Shown: positions 45,015 to 54,063, numbered from the stretch's first letter. The stretch: DNA of 64,000 nucleotides from Betaproteobacteria bacterium (GCA_016195915.1 JACPYS010000021.1:1-64000), one strand, 5' to 3'. The notes: a model not told the origin generated them from the letters alone. Translations and numbers: made by a program.

Positions 45015-46218
45015 GGGCGAGGGCCTCCGTGATCGGTCTGCGCGCGGCCTTGGCGCTCGCCAGGTACGCGGCAAGCGTGGATACGGCGAGCACGGCGAGG
45101 CCGGTGAACGCATACAGCCATGCGGAAAAATTGATCAGCAGCGGATAGCCGTTGGAGCGCCCCGGGGGCGGCGGCATCTCGAGACCGGCGAAGACGAGCA
45201 GCACGGTCACCGCGCCGGCAATCGCAAAGCCGGTGAGCGCGCCGGCTGCGCCGATGGCGACGCCCTCGAACACGAAGTTGCGGACGATTTCGCCCGGCTG
45301 CGTGCCGATCGCGCGCAGCGTGCCGATCTCGCGCGTGCGCTCCGCCACCGCCATGCTGAGCGTGTTGGACATGGCGAACAGCACGATGATGAGCATGATC
45401 AGGCCAAGCATGCCGAAGATGCGGTTGTACAGGGCCCTCACCGACTGGTAGAACACGGCCAGCTCGAGCCACGTCCGCCGCTCGAGTTGCGGCAGCTCCG
45501 CGCCGATGCGCGCCGCGATGGCGTCGGTGTCCGCAGTTTCCCTGAGATACACCGAGAGCGTGCTGACCCTGTCGGTGAGCAGCAGCTTCTGCACCGCGGC
45601 CACGTCGGCGAGCACCAGGCGCTTGTCGATATCGGGCACGCCGACGCTGATGATGCCGCGCACGATCACGTCCACCGCGTTCAGGTTGCCCTCGGTGGTG
45701 GTGGCGAGCAGCGTGAGCGAGGTGCCGACCCTGGCTTTCATGATCTTCGCCAGCTCCTTGCCGATCGCCACTTCAGGCACGTCGGCGCCGGCCGCGAAGG
45801 GCTCGCCGTCGACGAATCCCGTCTGCATGCCGCGCATGCGGAAGTCGATCTCGGGCACCACGCCGCTGCCGATGAATACCGTGGACTTGTCGCCGTTGGA
45901 GATGAGGCCGGAGAACTGTACCCGCGGCAGCACCGCGCGCACCCCGGGCAGCGCGCGCAGCCGTGCGGCGAGCGCCGGGGCATCGGCCAGGCCGTTTTGC
46001 ATCGGCACGTCTTCGTCGCCGCCGAAGAAGTTGCGCGCGGCGACGACGACATGCCCGGTTTCGCGGGCGGAGACCTCGCGCAATGCGTCGTAGGTGAACA
46101 GCGCGAAGCCTCCGCCCACCAGCGCGGCGGCGGTGCCGACCGCGGTGATGGTGAGGGCCATCAGCGAACGCCGGCGGTTGCGCAGCACGTTCTTGCAGGC
46201 GAACAACAGCCATTTCAT
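45007..46218 (-). CDS. FtsX/MacB-type ABC transporter permease
   Basis: The 403-residue protein has an N-terminal helix (NVLRNRRRSLMALTITAV), a large periplasmic MacB-type domain (about 45-270) and three C-terminal helices including MLGLIMLIIVLFAMSNTLSMAVAERTREIG region. This is the LolE/MacB/FtsX topology. ATG 46218 overlaps the end of the ATPase gene and has GGAGAG upstream. With the ATPase it should drive lipoprotein or lipid extraction rather than import. Confidence 0.9.
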   Translation of the reverse strand: MKWLLFACKNVLRNRRRSLMALTITAVGTAAALVGGGFALFTYDALREVSARETGHVVVAARNFFGGDEDVPMQNGLADAPALAARLRALPGVRAVLPRVQFSGLISNGDKSTVFIGSGVVPEIDFRMRGMQTGFVDGEPFAAGADVPEVAIGKELAKIMKARVGTSLTLLATTTEGNLNAVDVIVRGIISVGVPDIDKRLVLADVAAVQKLLLTDRVSTLSVYLRETADTDAIAARIGAELPQLERRTWLELAVFYQSVRALYNRIFGMLGLIMLIIVLFAMSNTLSMAVAERTREIGTLRAIGTQPGEIVRNFVFEGVAIGAAGALTGFAIAGAVTVLLVFAGLEMPPPPGRSNGYPLLINFSAWLYAFTGLAVLAVSTLAAYLASAKAARRPITEALAHV

Positions 46219-46904
46219 TGCATCTCTCCATCGATCAGCCGCAGCACGCGGTCGCAATGGCTGGTCATGCGCTCGTCGTGGGTCGCCACCACCACCGCGG
46301 CGCGGTGCTCGTGCGCGAGTTCGCGCAGCAGGTCGACGATCTGCATCGCCGTCGCCGAATCCAGGTTGCCGGTCGGTTCGTCGGCGATCACCAGCGCGGG
46401 CGACTTGACCAGCGCGCGGGCGATGGCGACGCGTTGCCGCTGGCCGCCGGAAAGCGCGTCGGGCAGACGGTGTTCAAACCCGCCCAGGCCGACGCGGCCG
46501 AGCATCGCCGTCACGCGCGCGCTGCGCTCGGCCGCCGGTGCGCCGAGCAGCAGCAACGGGTATTCCACGTTGTCGAATACCGTCATCACCGGCACCAGGT
46601 TGAATCCCTGAAATACGAAGCCCACCTTTTCGCGGCGCAGCCGCGTCAGCTCGGCTTCGGTGCGACCGGCGATGTTCGTTTCCGCCAGCTCGCGCTCGCC
46701 CGCGTCGGGCGTATCGATCAGGCCGCAGAGGTTGAGCAGCGTGCTCTTGCCGCTGCCCGAGGGGCCGGTGAGCGCAACCAGTTCGCCCGCATGCACATCG
46801 ATGCTGACGCCGCGCAGTGCCTGCACGCTGGTCTCGCCGACGCGGTAACTCTTCCTCACGCCGCTCAAGCGCACCACGACGGCCGGTGAGGCGATTGCGC
46901 TCAT
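46215..46904 (-). CDS. LolD/MacB-type ABC ATP-binding protein
   Basis: The 229-residue ATPase has Walker A GPSGSGKST, signature LSGGQRQRVAIARAL, Walker B ALVIADEPTGNLDS and the switch His in VATHDERM. The sequence FVFQGFNLVPVMTVFDNVEYPLLL is typical of the LolD/MacB group. It overlaps the permease gene by 4 bases and the upstream TPR-like gene by 4 bases, giving a tight operon. Confidence 0.95.
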   Translation of the reverse strand: MSAIASPAVVVRLSGVRKSYRVGETSVQALRGVSIDVHAGELVALTGPSGSGKSTLLNLCGLIDTPDAGERELAETNIAGRTEAELTRLRREKVGFVFQGFNLVPVMTVFDNVEYPLLLLGAPAAERSARVTAMLGRVGLGGFEHRLPDALSGGQRQRVAIARALVKSPALVIADEPTGNLDSATAMQIVDLLRELAHEHRAAVVVATHDERMTSHCDRVLRLIDGEMQ

Positions 46905-47440
46905 TGACCGGCTTCGTCGGCGGCGAGACGCACGGCGGCCTGGAACGCAGCCGGTGAGGCGGCGTAGGCCGGATGCTTGATCAGGTCGGCGAGCAGCTTC
47001 TTTCCCGCCGCGCGGCGGTGAAAGATGCCGTCAGGCAGCTTGATGAAGGTGCGCGCCGCCACCAACCGCGTCTCGAGGCTGGCCGGAGTGCCGCGCAACA
47101 GCAGCTTGTCGTGCTCCGGCTTGAGCGACTCCAGAGCGCGGTCGATGTGGTCCAGCCCCTGCTCGGTGTATTTCAATTTGTTCCAGGGCATCCAGGCGTC
47201 GCGGGCCCTCAGGCTGAGGGCGCTGCCGAGGTAGGCAGCGTATACCGGATTGCGCGGTTCGGCGCGGGCGAGCGCCTCGAACGCGGCGATCGTAGGGTCG
47301 ACCTCGGCTGTCTCGCCGGTGGAGGCACGCAGAAAGATCTTCGTCGCGTCGCTGAATTGCGCATCCGACGCGGTTGGAGGCTGGGCGGTGGCGGTGCTGA
47401 GCAGCAGCATGCCGGCGAGTGCGAGCGTTGAAGCTTTCAT
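46901..47440 (-). CDS. Exported helical-repeat protein
   Basis: This 179-residue protein has a signal peptide (LALAGMLLLSTATAQP) and TPR-like helices (AFEALARAEPRNPVYAAYLG, RALESLKPEHDKLL). It is the first gene of the ABC/LolA-like/barrel operon, overlapping the ATPase gene by 4 bases, so it is probably a periplasmic accessory of that transporter. I do not recognise a named family. Confidence 0.72.
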   Translation of the reverse strand: MKASTLALAGMLLLSTATAQPPTASDAQFSDATKIFLRASTGETAEVDPTIAAFEALARAEPRNPVYAAYLGSALSLRARDAWMPWNKLKYTEQGLDHIDRALESLKPEHDKLLLRGTPASLETRLVAARTFIKLPDGIFHRRAAGKKLLADLIKHPAYAASPAAFQAAVRLAADEAGQ

Positions 47441-47585
47441 GATTCCGTCCCTCGTTTTCGGGTGACGGGTGCAGTTTCCGGGCCGCGGCGCCGCCGGGCG
47501 AGCGGTTTGCGACGAAACGCAGGAATCGGGGAATGAAACGCAGCCGGCGGGAGCCGGAGGCAGGAATGGGCAGGAATGCAGGAAC

Positions 47586-48515
47586 GGGGTCAGGTCTTGC
47601 CTTGATACACCGGCGTGTTGACAATTCGGCTCACCGTCGCGTAATGAAGGCCTACATGGCGTGCGATTTCCGCGAGCGTATAAGCATGGCGGATGTGCGC
47701 GTCACGTATTGCTGCATCGCGCTGCACTTTGTTGTTTCCGTCTGAACCTGGTAGAAGACTCGACAATTCCGGCCGGTGCGCCAGCCGCTGCGATCGTGAC
47801 GTTTCCACCCTGTTTGCTGCTGCGACAAGCCTCGGCGCGAGGGTCTGCGCGAATGACTCGTTTCCCAACAGCAACTGACCTCGCAGGTCGCGCCAAGGCG
47901 ACGTTCGATCGTAGCCGTCGAGGACGAATTGCCGATAGAGATTTTGTGCGGACGCTTGGCCATTTCCGAATTGCTCAAGGAGCCAGTTCACGCTGAGCCA
48001 GCGCGGTGAGGGCTGCTCGCCAGCGGTGGCAGCGTATGACGACCAGCGCCAGCGGCCCGGCGAGTTCGCCAACCCCGCCCGTACCGGATTCAGGACGACA
48101 TAACGCGCGAGTTCGAGCAGATAGCTCTCGGGCTCGACCAGAATCGCCTTGAACCGGCCCTGAAATACATGCCCCACGCGCCCGTGGCGACGGTTGAAAC
48201 GTTGCGTATAGACGCCGTTCAGCCACCGCATGCCGCGCGAGAGATTGGGCTGCGGGGTTCCCGCGAGGAGGTGGTAGTGGTTTCCCATAAGGCAATAGGC
48301 ATGGATGCGCCAGCCGAAACGCTCGACCACCGACGCAAGCATGTCGAGAAAGATCTCCCGGTCGGTGTCATCGAGATAAATCTCCCCGCGCGCGTTGCCG
48401 CGCGAGGTCAGGTGATAGAGGGCGTCGGGATACTCGATGCGCAGCGGTCGGGACATGCCTGAAGAACGCGTGGACGCCGGGCCGGATGACTTGCGTGATA
48501 GCAAGACCTGACCCC
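47586..48515 (-). mobile_element. RAYT-containing element bounded by 14-bp inverted repeats
   Basis: GGGGTCAGGTCTTG at 47586-47599 and its exact complement CAAGACCTGACCCC at 48502-48515 bound a 930-bp unit that holds one RAYT gene. The same arms bound the short elements A, B, C and E. The gene's TGA stop lies inside the left arm. No target-site duplication is evident. Confidence 0.85.
47590..48456 (-). CDS. REP-associated tyrosine transposase (RAYT)
   Basis: The 288-residue protein belongs to the IS200/IS605-related Y1 transposases. It has an N-terminal MSRPLRIEYPDALYHLTSRGN, the HUH-type metal motif in MGNHYHLLAGTP, the nucleophile Tyr region LLELARYVVLNPVRAG, and a C-terminal helix-turn-helix (YTLAEIARHVGLHYATVSRIV). 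RAYTs cut and join single-stranded DNA at REP palindromes. The flanking 14-bp arms and four further copies in the window are its likely substrates. ATG 48456 is chosen since homology begins there. Confidence 0.93.
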   Translation of the reverse strand: MSRPLRIEYPDALYHLTSRGNARGEIYLDDTDREIFLDMLASVVERFGWRIHAYCLMGNHYHLLAGTPQPNLSRGMRWLNGVYTQRFNRRHGRVGHVFQGRFKAILVEPESYLLELARYVVLNPVRAGLANSPGRWRWSSYAATAGEQPSPRWLSVNWLLEQFGNGQASAQNLYRQFVLDGYDRTSPWRDLRGQLLLGNESFAQTLAPRLVAAANRVETSRSQRLAHRPELSSLLPGSDGNNKVQRDAAIRDAHIRHAYTLAEIARHVGLHYATVSRIVNTPVYQGKT

Positions 48516-48528
48516 GGGAGGCGGGAGG

Positions 48529-48738
48529 CTACGTTGGATTGTAGGGTTTTCCTGACAGACCGCCTTCGAAATTCGGTTCATAGTCTTTCAATTCAATCCG
48601 GACAGGATATTTTCCGGCGACATGGCCCGCAATGCGGGGGGTGGTACCTCGACTCTCGCGATGGAGATCGCGGGCCAGTTCGAAAAATTCCCGGTCGAAG
48701 CGGTAATCTTGCCGAAGAACCAGGACATTGAGCGCCAT
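48529..48738 (-). CDS. Small hypothetical protein or gene 3' relic
   Basis: A 69-residue frame starts at ATG 48738, antisense to the first codon of the HD-GYP gene, and contains VLRQDYRFDREFFELARDLH and KYPVRIELKDYEP. The codon choice looks protein-coding. It has no recognised family, could be the tail of a lost gene, and sits between the RAYT element and the regulator gene. Evidence is weak. Confidence 0.3.
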   Translation of the reverse strand: MALNVLVLRQDYRFDREFFELARDLHRESRGTTPRIAGHVAGKYPVRIELKDYEPNFEGGLSGKPYNPT

Positions 48739-51700
48739 GCCACTGCGTCTGCTGCTGCTCGAGGACAACCCGGATGATGCCGAGCTTGTCGAGCTTGCGC
48801 TCACCGGGCACGTCCCGGGCGAGTTCGAAATCATTCACGTCGAGCGGCTCGCCGACGCATTGGCGCAGATCCATGCGGAACACTTCGACGTTGTGCTGAG
48901 CGATCTCGGCCTGCCTGACAGCGTGGGGCTCGACGCCGCTCTGGCGATCCTCGCGCGCGCACCCGGGCTGCCGCTGGTGGTACTCACGGGAGAGGACGAC
49001 GAGGAACTCGGGCGCCGGGCAATCCGGCATGGTGCGGAGGATTACCTCGTCAAAGGGAAAGCGAACGGTGCGCTGATCGCGCGCACACTTCGCTTCGCGA
49101 TCGAGCGCAAGCGCCTGGAAACCGGATTGCGCGCGGCAAACGAGGCTCTGGAGCAGCGCGTCGCGGAACGCACTGCGGAACTGGAAGCTGCTCTTGCGCG
49201 GCTGCAGGAAAGCGTGACGCGCTCGCAAGCTCTGACCGAGACTGCCAGCGACGCGATCATCGTCGCCGACGATCATTCCACGATCGTCGGGTGGAACCCC
49301 GCAGCAGAGCGCTTGTTCGGCTACGAGGACTCGGAGGCCGTTGGTCGACCTCTCACGCTGGTAATTCCGGAACGGTATCGCGCGCGGCATCTTGAGGGGG
49401 TAAGGCGCGTTCAGGCCGGAGGCGAGCGGCACGTGCTCGGCAAAACGGTCCAGTTGCACGGATTGACCAAGTCGGGAAGCGAATTCCCACTCGAGCTTTC
49501 CCTGTCGACCTGGGAGGCGTCGGAAGGGAGAATGTTCGCCGCGTTCATCCGTGACATCGCGGAGCGCGAGCGGGTCGAAATCGCGCTTGCGCGCCAGAAG
49601 GATCTCTACAACACACTGTCGCAGACCAACCAGGCAATCGTCCGTCTCGCCAGCCGCGAAGAACTGTTCGCGGCCATATGCCGCATTGCGGTCGAGCACG
49701 GTCACTTCCTCTTCGCCTGGATCGGGTTGATCGACAGGAACGATCTTCGGTTGAAGCCGGTGGCGAAGTTCGGCGCGGATTCCGGCTATGTGGATCATTT
49801 GCGGATTTCCATCGACGAAGCCGACCCTTTCGGGAGCGGATCGAGTGGAACGGCGATCCGTACCGGCCAGCATTTCGTAACCAATGACTTTCTTGTGTCC
49901 CCGCAAACGGCACCTTGGCACGACGCAGCGCACCGTGCGGGGGTACGCTCTTATGCGGTGTATCCGATCCGCATGCACGGCGACGTGGTTGGCGCGATGA
50001 GTTTCTACTCGGGCGCGCGTGGTTTCTTTACCGGGGAACTGAGTGCCACGCTGCAAGAAATGGCGGTGGACGTTTCTTTTGCGCTCGACAACATGGAGCG
50101 CGAGGCAGCGCGCGCGCTGGCCGTCCATCAACTGCGCGAGAGCGAGGCGCGCTTTCGCAGCCTGACCAAATTGTCTTCGGACTTCTATTGGGAAACCGAC
50201 GCCGAGCACCGCCTCGCATCGCGGGATACGACTGGCAAAGGGAAGAGCGCATACAAGTTCTACACGGATGCGCAGATCGGCAAGCGGCGCTGGGAAGTCC
50301 CTTATCTCGCCCCGAGCGAGGAAGGCTGGGAGGCGCACCGCGCGGCACTCGACGCGCACCAGCCGTTTCGCAATTTCGAGATCTCGCGCACGCGCGCCGA
50401 CGGAACCGAGCGCCATATCTCGCTGAGCGGCGATCCGGTGTTCGACGCCTCGGGCGCGTTCCTCGGCTACCGGGGCGTCGGCACCGACATCACCGAGCGC
50501 AAGAGGGCCGAGCACAAGCTGCGCAAGAGCGAGCAAAGATACCGGAGGATTTTCGAAAGTCTGCAGGATACGTACGTTGAGTCGGACCTCGACGGGACTA
50601 TTTTGGAGATCAGTCCGCAAATCGAAAGGCTGTCGCGAAACCAATACACGCGGGACGACTTTCTGGGTACGCGGGCAGTCGACTTCTATTCCGATCCGAA
50701 GGAATGGGAAGCGCTGCTGCTCGTTCTCAAGGCAAAGGGCGAGGTCGAGGACTTCGAATCCACTTTCAGGAACCGCGACGGGTCGCTGATCCCGGCGTCC
50801 ATCTCCGCAAAGCTCCTGCTCGACGCCAGCGGGCAGCCCAAGAGCATCGTCGCCACGATGCGCGATATCACCGAGCGCAAGCGGGCGGAAAACGCGCTCA
50901 AGGCGGCTGAGGAGCAATTCCGTGGGCTCGTCGAGCAGGCCATCGCCGGCATCTATATCGTGCAGGACGGCAAACTTGCCTACGTGAATCGGCGCTTTGC
51001 GGAGATCTTCGGCTACGGAACGGCCGAAGAGCTGATCGGCCGCCCGGCGTTGTCTCTTGTCGCCGAAATCGATCGTGACCTGGTCGCGGAACGCATGCGC
51101 CGGAAACTGGAAGGAGATGCGAGAAGCGCGGACTACAGTTTCGCCGCCGTGCGCAAGGATGGTATGGTGATCCAAGTGGGCGCGCACGGAGCCGGCGCGA
51201 GCTACCACGGCCTTCCCGCGATCATCGGGCTGATGCAGGACATTTCCGAGAAGAAACGTGCTGAGGATCAGATCAAGCGTTACGTCGTCCAGCTCGAAGG
51301 CGCGTTCATGCGTACGGTGGAGGTGGCGACCACGATAAGCGAAATGCGCGATCCTTACACTGCCGGGCATGAGCGGCGGGTGGCCGCCGTGGCCACCGCT
51401 GTTGGTGCCGAACTCGGGCTGGAGGCGGGCAGGCTGGAGGGGCTGCGGGTCGCGGGCTATCTGCACGACGTTGGCAAGATGACCATTCCATCGGAGATTC
51501 TCTCCAAGCCGGGCAAGATCAGCGCAGTCGAGTACGCGCTGATCAAGGGCCATCCCCAAGCGGGCTTCGATGTGCTGAAGGACGTGGACTTCCCCTGGCC
51601 GGTGGCGCAGGTCGCGCTGCAGCACCACGAGCGGGTGGACGGCAGCGGCTACCCGCAGGGGCTCAAAGGGGAGGAAATTTTGTACGAAGCGCGCATCATG

Positions 51701-51874
51701 GCCGTGGCGGACGTGGTCGAAGCCATGTCTTCGCACCGGCCCTACCGCCCGGGGCTCGGCATCGACAAGGCCTTGGCCGAGATCGAACGCGGGCGCGGCA
51801 CGGCCTACGATCTGAAGGTTGTCGATGCCTGCCTGTGTCTGTTCCGCGAGAAGGACTACACCATTCCGAATTAG
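48737..51874 (+). CDS. REC-PAS-GAF-PAS-HD-GYP cyclic-di-GMP phosphodiesterase
   Basis: This 1045-residue cytosolic protein has a receiver domain (Asp56 in LSDLGLPDS), a coiled coil (about 125-160), a PAS domain (about 165-280), a GAF domain (about 290-450), three more PAS domains (about 460-850, each ending in DITERK or similar) and an HD-GYP domain with YLHDVGK near 909 and HHERVDGSGYP near 966. HD-GYP domains hydrolyse cyclic di-GMP. ATG 48737 is preferred to a TTG three codons earlier. An EAL-type gene follows, suggesting a joint second-messenger module. Confidence 0.95.
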   Translation: MPLRLLLLEDNPDDAELVELALTGHVPGEFEIIHVERLADALAQIHAEHFDVVLSDLGLPDSVGLDAALAILARAPGLPLVVLTGEDDEELGRRAIRHGAEDYLVKGKANGALIARTLRFAIERKRLETGLRAANEALEQRVAERTAELEAALARLQESVTRSQALTETASDAIIVADDHSTIVGWNPAAERLFGYEDSEAVGRPLTLVIPERYRARHLEGVRRVQAGGERHVLGKTVQLHGLTKSGSEFPLELSLSTWEASEGRMFAAFIRDIAERERVEIALARQKDLYNTLSQTNQAIVRLASREELFAAICRIAVEHGHFLFAWIGLIDRNDLRLKPVAKFGADSGYVDHLRISIDEADPFGSGSSGTAIRTGQHFVTNDFLVSPQTAPWHDAAHRAGVRSYAVYPIRMHGDVVGAMSFYSGARGFFTGELSATLQEMAVDVSFALDNMEREAARALAVHQLRESEARFRSLTKLSSDFYWETDAEHRLASRDTTGKGKSAYKFYTDAQIGKRRWEVPYLAPSEEGWEAHRAALDAHQPFRNFEISRTRADGTERHISLSGDPVFDASGAFLGYRGVGTDITERKRAEHKLRKSEQRYRRIFESLQDTYVESDLDGTILEISPQIERLSRNQYTRDDFLGTRAVDFYSDPKEWEALLLVLKAKGEVEDFESTFRNRDGSLIPASISAKLLLDASGQPKSIVATMRDITERKRAENALKAAEEQFRGLVEQAIAGIYIVQDGKLAYVNRRFAEIFGYGTAEELIGRPALSLVAEIDRDLVAERMRRKLEGDARSADYSFAAVRKDGMVIQVGAHGAGASYHGLPAIIGLMQDISEKKRAEDQIKRYVVQLEGAFMRTVEVATTISEMRDPYTAGHERRVAAVATAVGAELGLEAGRLEGLRVAGYLHDVGKMTIPSEILSKPGKISAVEYALIKGHPQAGFDVLKDVDFPWPVAQVALQHHERVDGSGYPQGLKGEEILYEARIMAVADVVEAMSSHRPYRPGLGIDKALAEIERGRGTAYDLKVVDACLCLFREKDYTIPN

Positions 51875-52087
51875 GACGAATATGAACCAGAACATTCCGG
51901 CACCCCCTTCCGGAAGAGGCGGCGCAACTGTCAATTTCTGTAAGTGAACTGCGCCGCCGGGGTGATGAGCGTAAATTCATCTGCCGCGGGCGCGGAATGG
52001 CATTCGATCCGATCGTCGTCGATGCCTGGCCGAATCGGTTACGTGAAACGCGCCATGCGATTCCGAACCAGGACGAAAATGAACCAG
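51863..52087 (+). repeat. 28-bp near-repeat flanking the EAL gene leader
   Basis: The sequence ATTCCGAA followed by AGGACGAATATGAACCAG, at 51863-51890, recurs at 52060-52087 with 3 differences. The first copy covers the last codons of the HD-GYP gene and an ATG with a 20-codon frame; the second covers the real EAL gene start at 52079. The 197-bp spacing indicates a local duplication. In between, GGCGGCGCA (51918-51926) and TGCGCCGCC (51950-51958) can form a hairpin without a T tract. Confidence 0.6.
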
Positions 52088-52912
52088 GACCCCTCGGTAT
52101 CTTCCCCGCCCTCAGCGGGAATCGCCCAGCCGCCGTCGTTCGAGATGACCGGGTGGCCGGCACCCGAGGCGCGCATGCATGCAGCGCTCGAGCGCAATGA
52201 ACTGGAACTGCTCACCCAATCGATCGCGATGCTCTCGACGGGAGAGCGAAATTTCATGGCTGAGGTGCTGGTGCGGATGCGGGAAGAAGAAGACAGACTG
52301 TTGCACCCCGGCGAATTCCTGCCGGTATTCGAGCATTTCAGGATGATGCCTGCGCTGGACCGGTGGGTTGTGCGTCGCGCGCTAGCGCATCTGGCACGGC
52401 GCGGCATCGACGGGTACTCCTGCCTCAGCGTGAACATATCCGGCCAGACGCTCGACGACGGGGAATTTCTCCCCTTTGTGGCGGAGGAACTGGTGCGGCG
52501 CGACGTAGATCCTAACGCGCTATGTTTCGAAATCTACGAGAGGGACATGTTGAGGAAGATCGGGGCTGCAGCCCGATTTTCGGAAATAGCGCGGCGCATC
52601 GGCTGCGGGATTCTGATTGACGGATTTGGCGCGCGCTCGGTGTCCTACGGACCCTTGCTCTCGCTGCAGCCGGATTTTGCCAAGATCGATGGCATCATCG
52701 TGCGCAAGATTCTCGACAATCCGAAGGCACTGGAGAAGCTCGCGGCGATCCGGCATTTCTGCCGAATCCACCACATTGCGCCGATCGCCGAATGCGTTGA
52801 GAACGAGCGGGTCCTCGCGAAGCTGATCGAAGCAGGCATCGGCCTTGCGCAGGGTTTTGGCGTTGCAGTCCCTCAGCCGCTTGAGCGAGCCGTCCCAACG
52901 TCCCCCCATTGA
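52079..52912 (+). CDS. Degenerate EAL-domain protein
   Basis: The 277-residue protein has an EAL fold: MAEVLVRM in place of EALxRW, CLSVNISGQTL, CFEIYERDM, LIDGFGARSVSYGPLL and IAECVENERV. The DDFGTG loop reads DGFGAR, so one metal-coordinating Asp is lost, while several other acidic ligands remain. It probably binds rather than hydrolyses cyclic di-GMP, or acts through protein contacts. It follows the HD-GYP regulator at 204 bp in the same direction. Confidence 0.85.
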   Translation: MNQDPSVSSPPSAGIAQPPSFEMTGWPAPEARMHAALERNELELLTQSIAMLSTGERNFMAEVLVRMREEEDRLLHPGEFLPVFEHFRMMPALDRWVVRRALAHLARRGIDGYSCLSVNISGQTLDDGEFLPFVAEELVRRDVDPNALCFEIYERDMLRKIGAAARFSEIARRIGCGILIDGFGARSVSYGPLLSLQPDFAKIDGIIVRKILDNPKALEKLAAIRHFCRIHHIAPIAECVENERVLAKLIEAGIGLAQGFGVAVPQPLERAVPTSPH

Positions 52913-52987
52913 TCCCCCCGGAGCTGGCGATGGGTAACTGGGACACGCTCAAGCTGAACCGCGATGACCGCCATGTCAGGAGACAAC

Positions 52988-53035
52988 GGGTTCAGGTCTT
53001 GTACTCGCATTTACCTCAATGCAAGACCTGACCCC
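52988..53035. repeat. REP-like palindromic element E
   Basis: The left arm GGGTTCAGGTCTTG (52988-53001, one mismatch) and right arm CAAGACCTGACCCC (53022-53035) enclose a 20-nt loop. The left flank GAGACAAC resembles flanks of elements A and B. It ends 9 bp before the start codon of the hydroxyacid dehydrogenase gene and so lies in that gene's leader. Confidence 0.9.
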
Positions 53036-53044
53036 GCCTTGCAC

Positions 53045-54049
53045 ATGACCACAGTGCTGCTCTCACACCGCTTCCACCAGGCATCGGGCCGGGCACTCGT
53101 CGAGAGCGCTGCCGGGCACGGCGTGACGCTCGAGCCGATCGTACTGCCCGCGGAACCGAAACAGCGGCTGGATGCGGACGAGTGCAAGCGCATCGAAATC
53201 GCCTATTTCTCCGAGGACGTGGTCCCGGATTTCGGGCGCCAGTTCTTCTCGGCCTGTTACAAGGCGCAGCGCCTGCGCTGGCTGCACGCCTTCAATGCGG
53301 GCGTCGACCATCCCGTGTTCGCGCAGATGCTCGGACGCGGCGTGCGCGTCACCACGTCTTCCGGCGCCAATGCGGGTCCGGTAGGAGTTACGGCAGCCGC
53401 CGGCATGCTGATGCTGGCGCGCGGCTTCCCGGGTTGGATGGCGGCGCAACGCCGGCATGCCTGGGAGCCGGTGCGCGGCGGGAGCGTGCCAGAGGACCTG
53501 AGCGGCCAGACGCTGCTGCTGGTGGGCCTCGGCGAGATCGGCAAGACCATGGCGCGCATCGCGCAGGCGCTTGGCATGCGCGTGATCGGTGTGCGCCGCA
53601 GCAGCCGGCGGCCGGACGATCCGGTCGATGAAATGCACCCGCCCGCCGCGCTCGATTGGCTGCTGCCGCGCGCGCATTGGCTCGCGCTGGCGTGCCCGCT
53701 GACCGACCAGACGCGGCGGATGTTCGGTGCCGCGCGGCTTGCGCTGCTGCCGAAGGGCGCGCGCATCGTGAATGTGGCGCGCGGAGAACTCATCGACGAG
53801 CAGGCACTGATCGCGGCCCTCGTGGGCGGGCATCTCGGAGGCGCCTATCTCGACGTGTTCGAGCAGGAGCCGCTGCCTGCGCAATCGCCGCTGTGGGACT
53901 TGCCGAACGTGGTGCTGTCGCCGCACAACGCCGCGGCTTCGAGCGGCAACGATGCGCGCGCGACGGCGATGTTCCTGCGCAACCTCGCGCTTGACGCGCG
54001 GGGCGAGGCGATGGTGAACGAAGTAATGAAAGGCGCCGGCCGCGAGTAG
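53045..54049 (+). CDS. D-isomer specific 2-hydroxyacid dehydrogenase
   Basis: The 334-residue NAD(P)-dependent enzyme has the nucleotide-binding VGLGEIGKTMARIAQALGM and the catalytic Arg in NVARGELID, Glu in DVFEQEPLP and His in LSPHNAAAS. It reduces a 2-oxoacid or oxidises a 2-hydroxyacid in the cytoplasm. ATG 53045 begins 9 bp downstream of palindromic element E; no good ribosome site remains there, so its translation may be affected by the insertion. Confidence 0.92.
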   Translation: MTTVLLSHRFHQASGRALVESAAGHGVTLEPIVLPAEPKQRLDADECKRIEIAYFSEDVVPDFGRQFFSACYKAQRLRWLHAFNAGVDHPVFAQMLGRGVRVTTSSGANAGPVGVTAAAGMLMLARGFPGWMAAQRRHAWEPVRGGSVPEDLSGQTLLLVGLGEIGKTMARIAQALGMRVIGVRRSSRRPDDPVDEMHPPAALDWLLPRAHWLALACPLTDQTRRMFGAARLALLPKGARIVNVARGELIDEQALIAALVGGHLGGAYLDVFEQEPLPAQSPLWDLPNVVLSPHNAAASSGNDARATAMFLRNLALDARGEAMVNEVMKGAGRE

Positions 54050-54063
54050 CTGGCTGCCACTCC

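Noticed and set aside
48593-51934. Minus-strand open frame of 1113 codons opposite the HD-GYP gene
   Set aside because: It is antisense to a protein with clear REC, PAS, GAF and HD-GYP motifs. Long antisense frames are common in high-GC DNA, and it has no domain match or ribosome site.
51918-51958. GC-rich hairpin after the HD-GYP gene as a rho-independent terminator
   Set aside because: The 25-nt loop and lack of a T tract make this unlikely.
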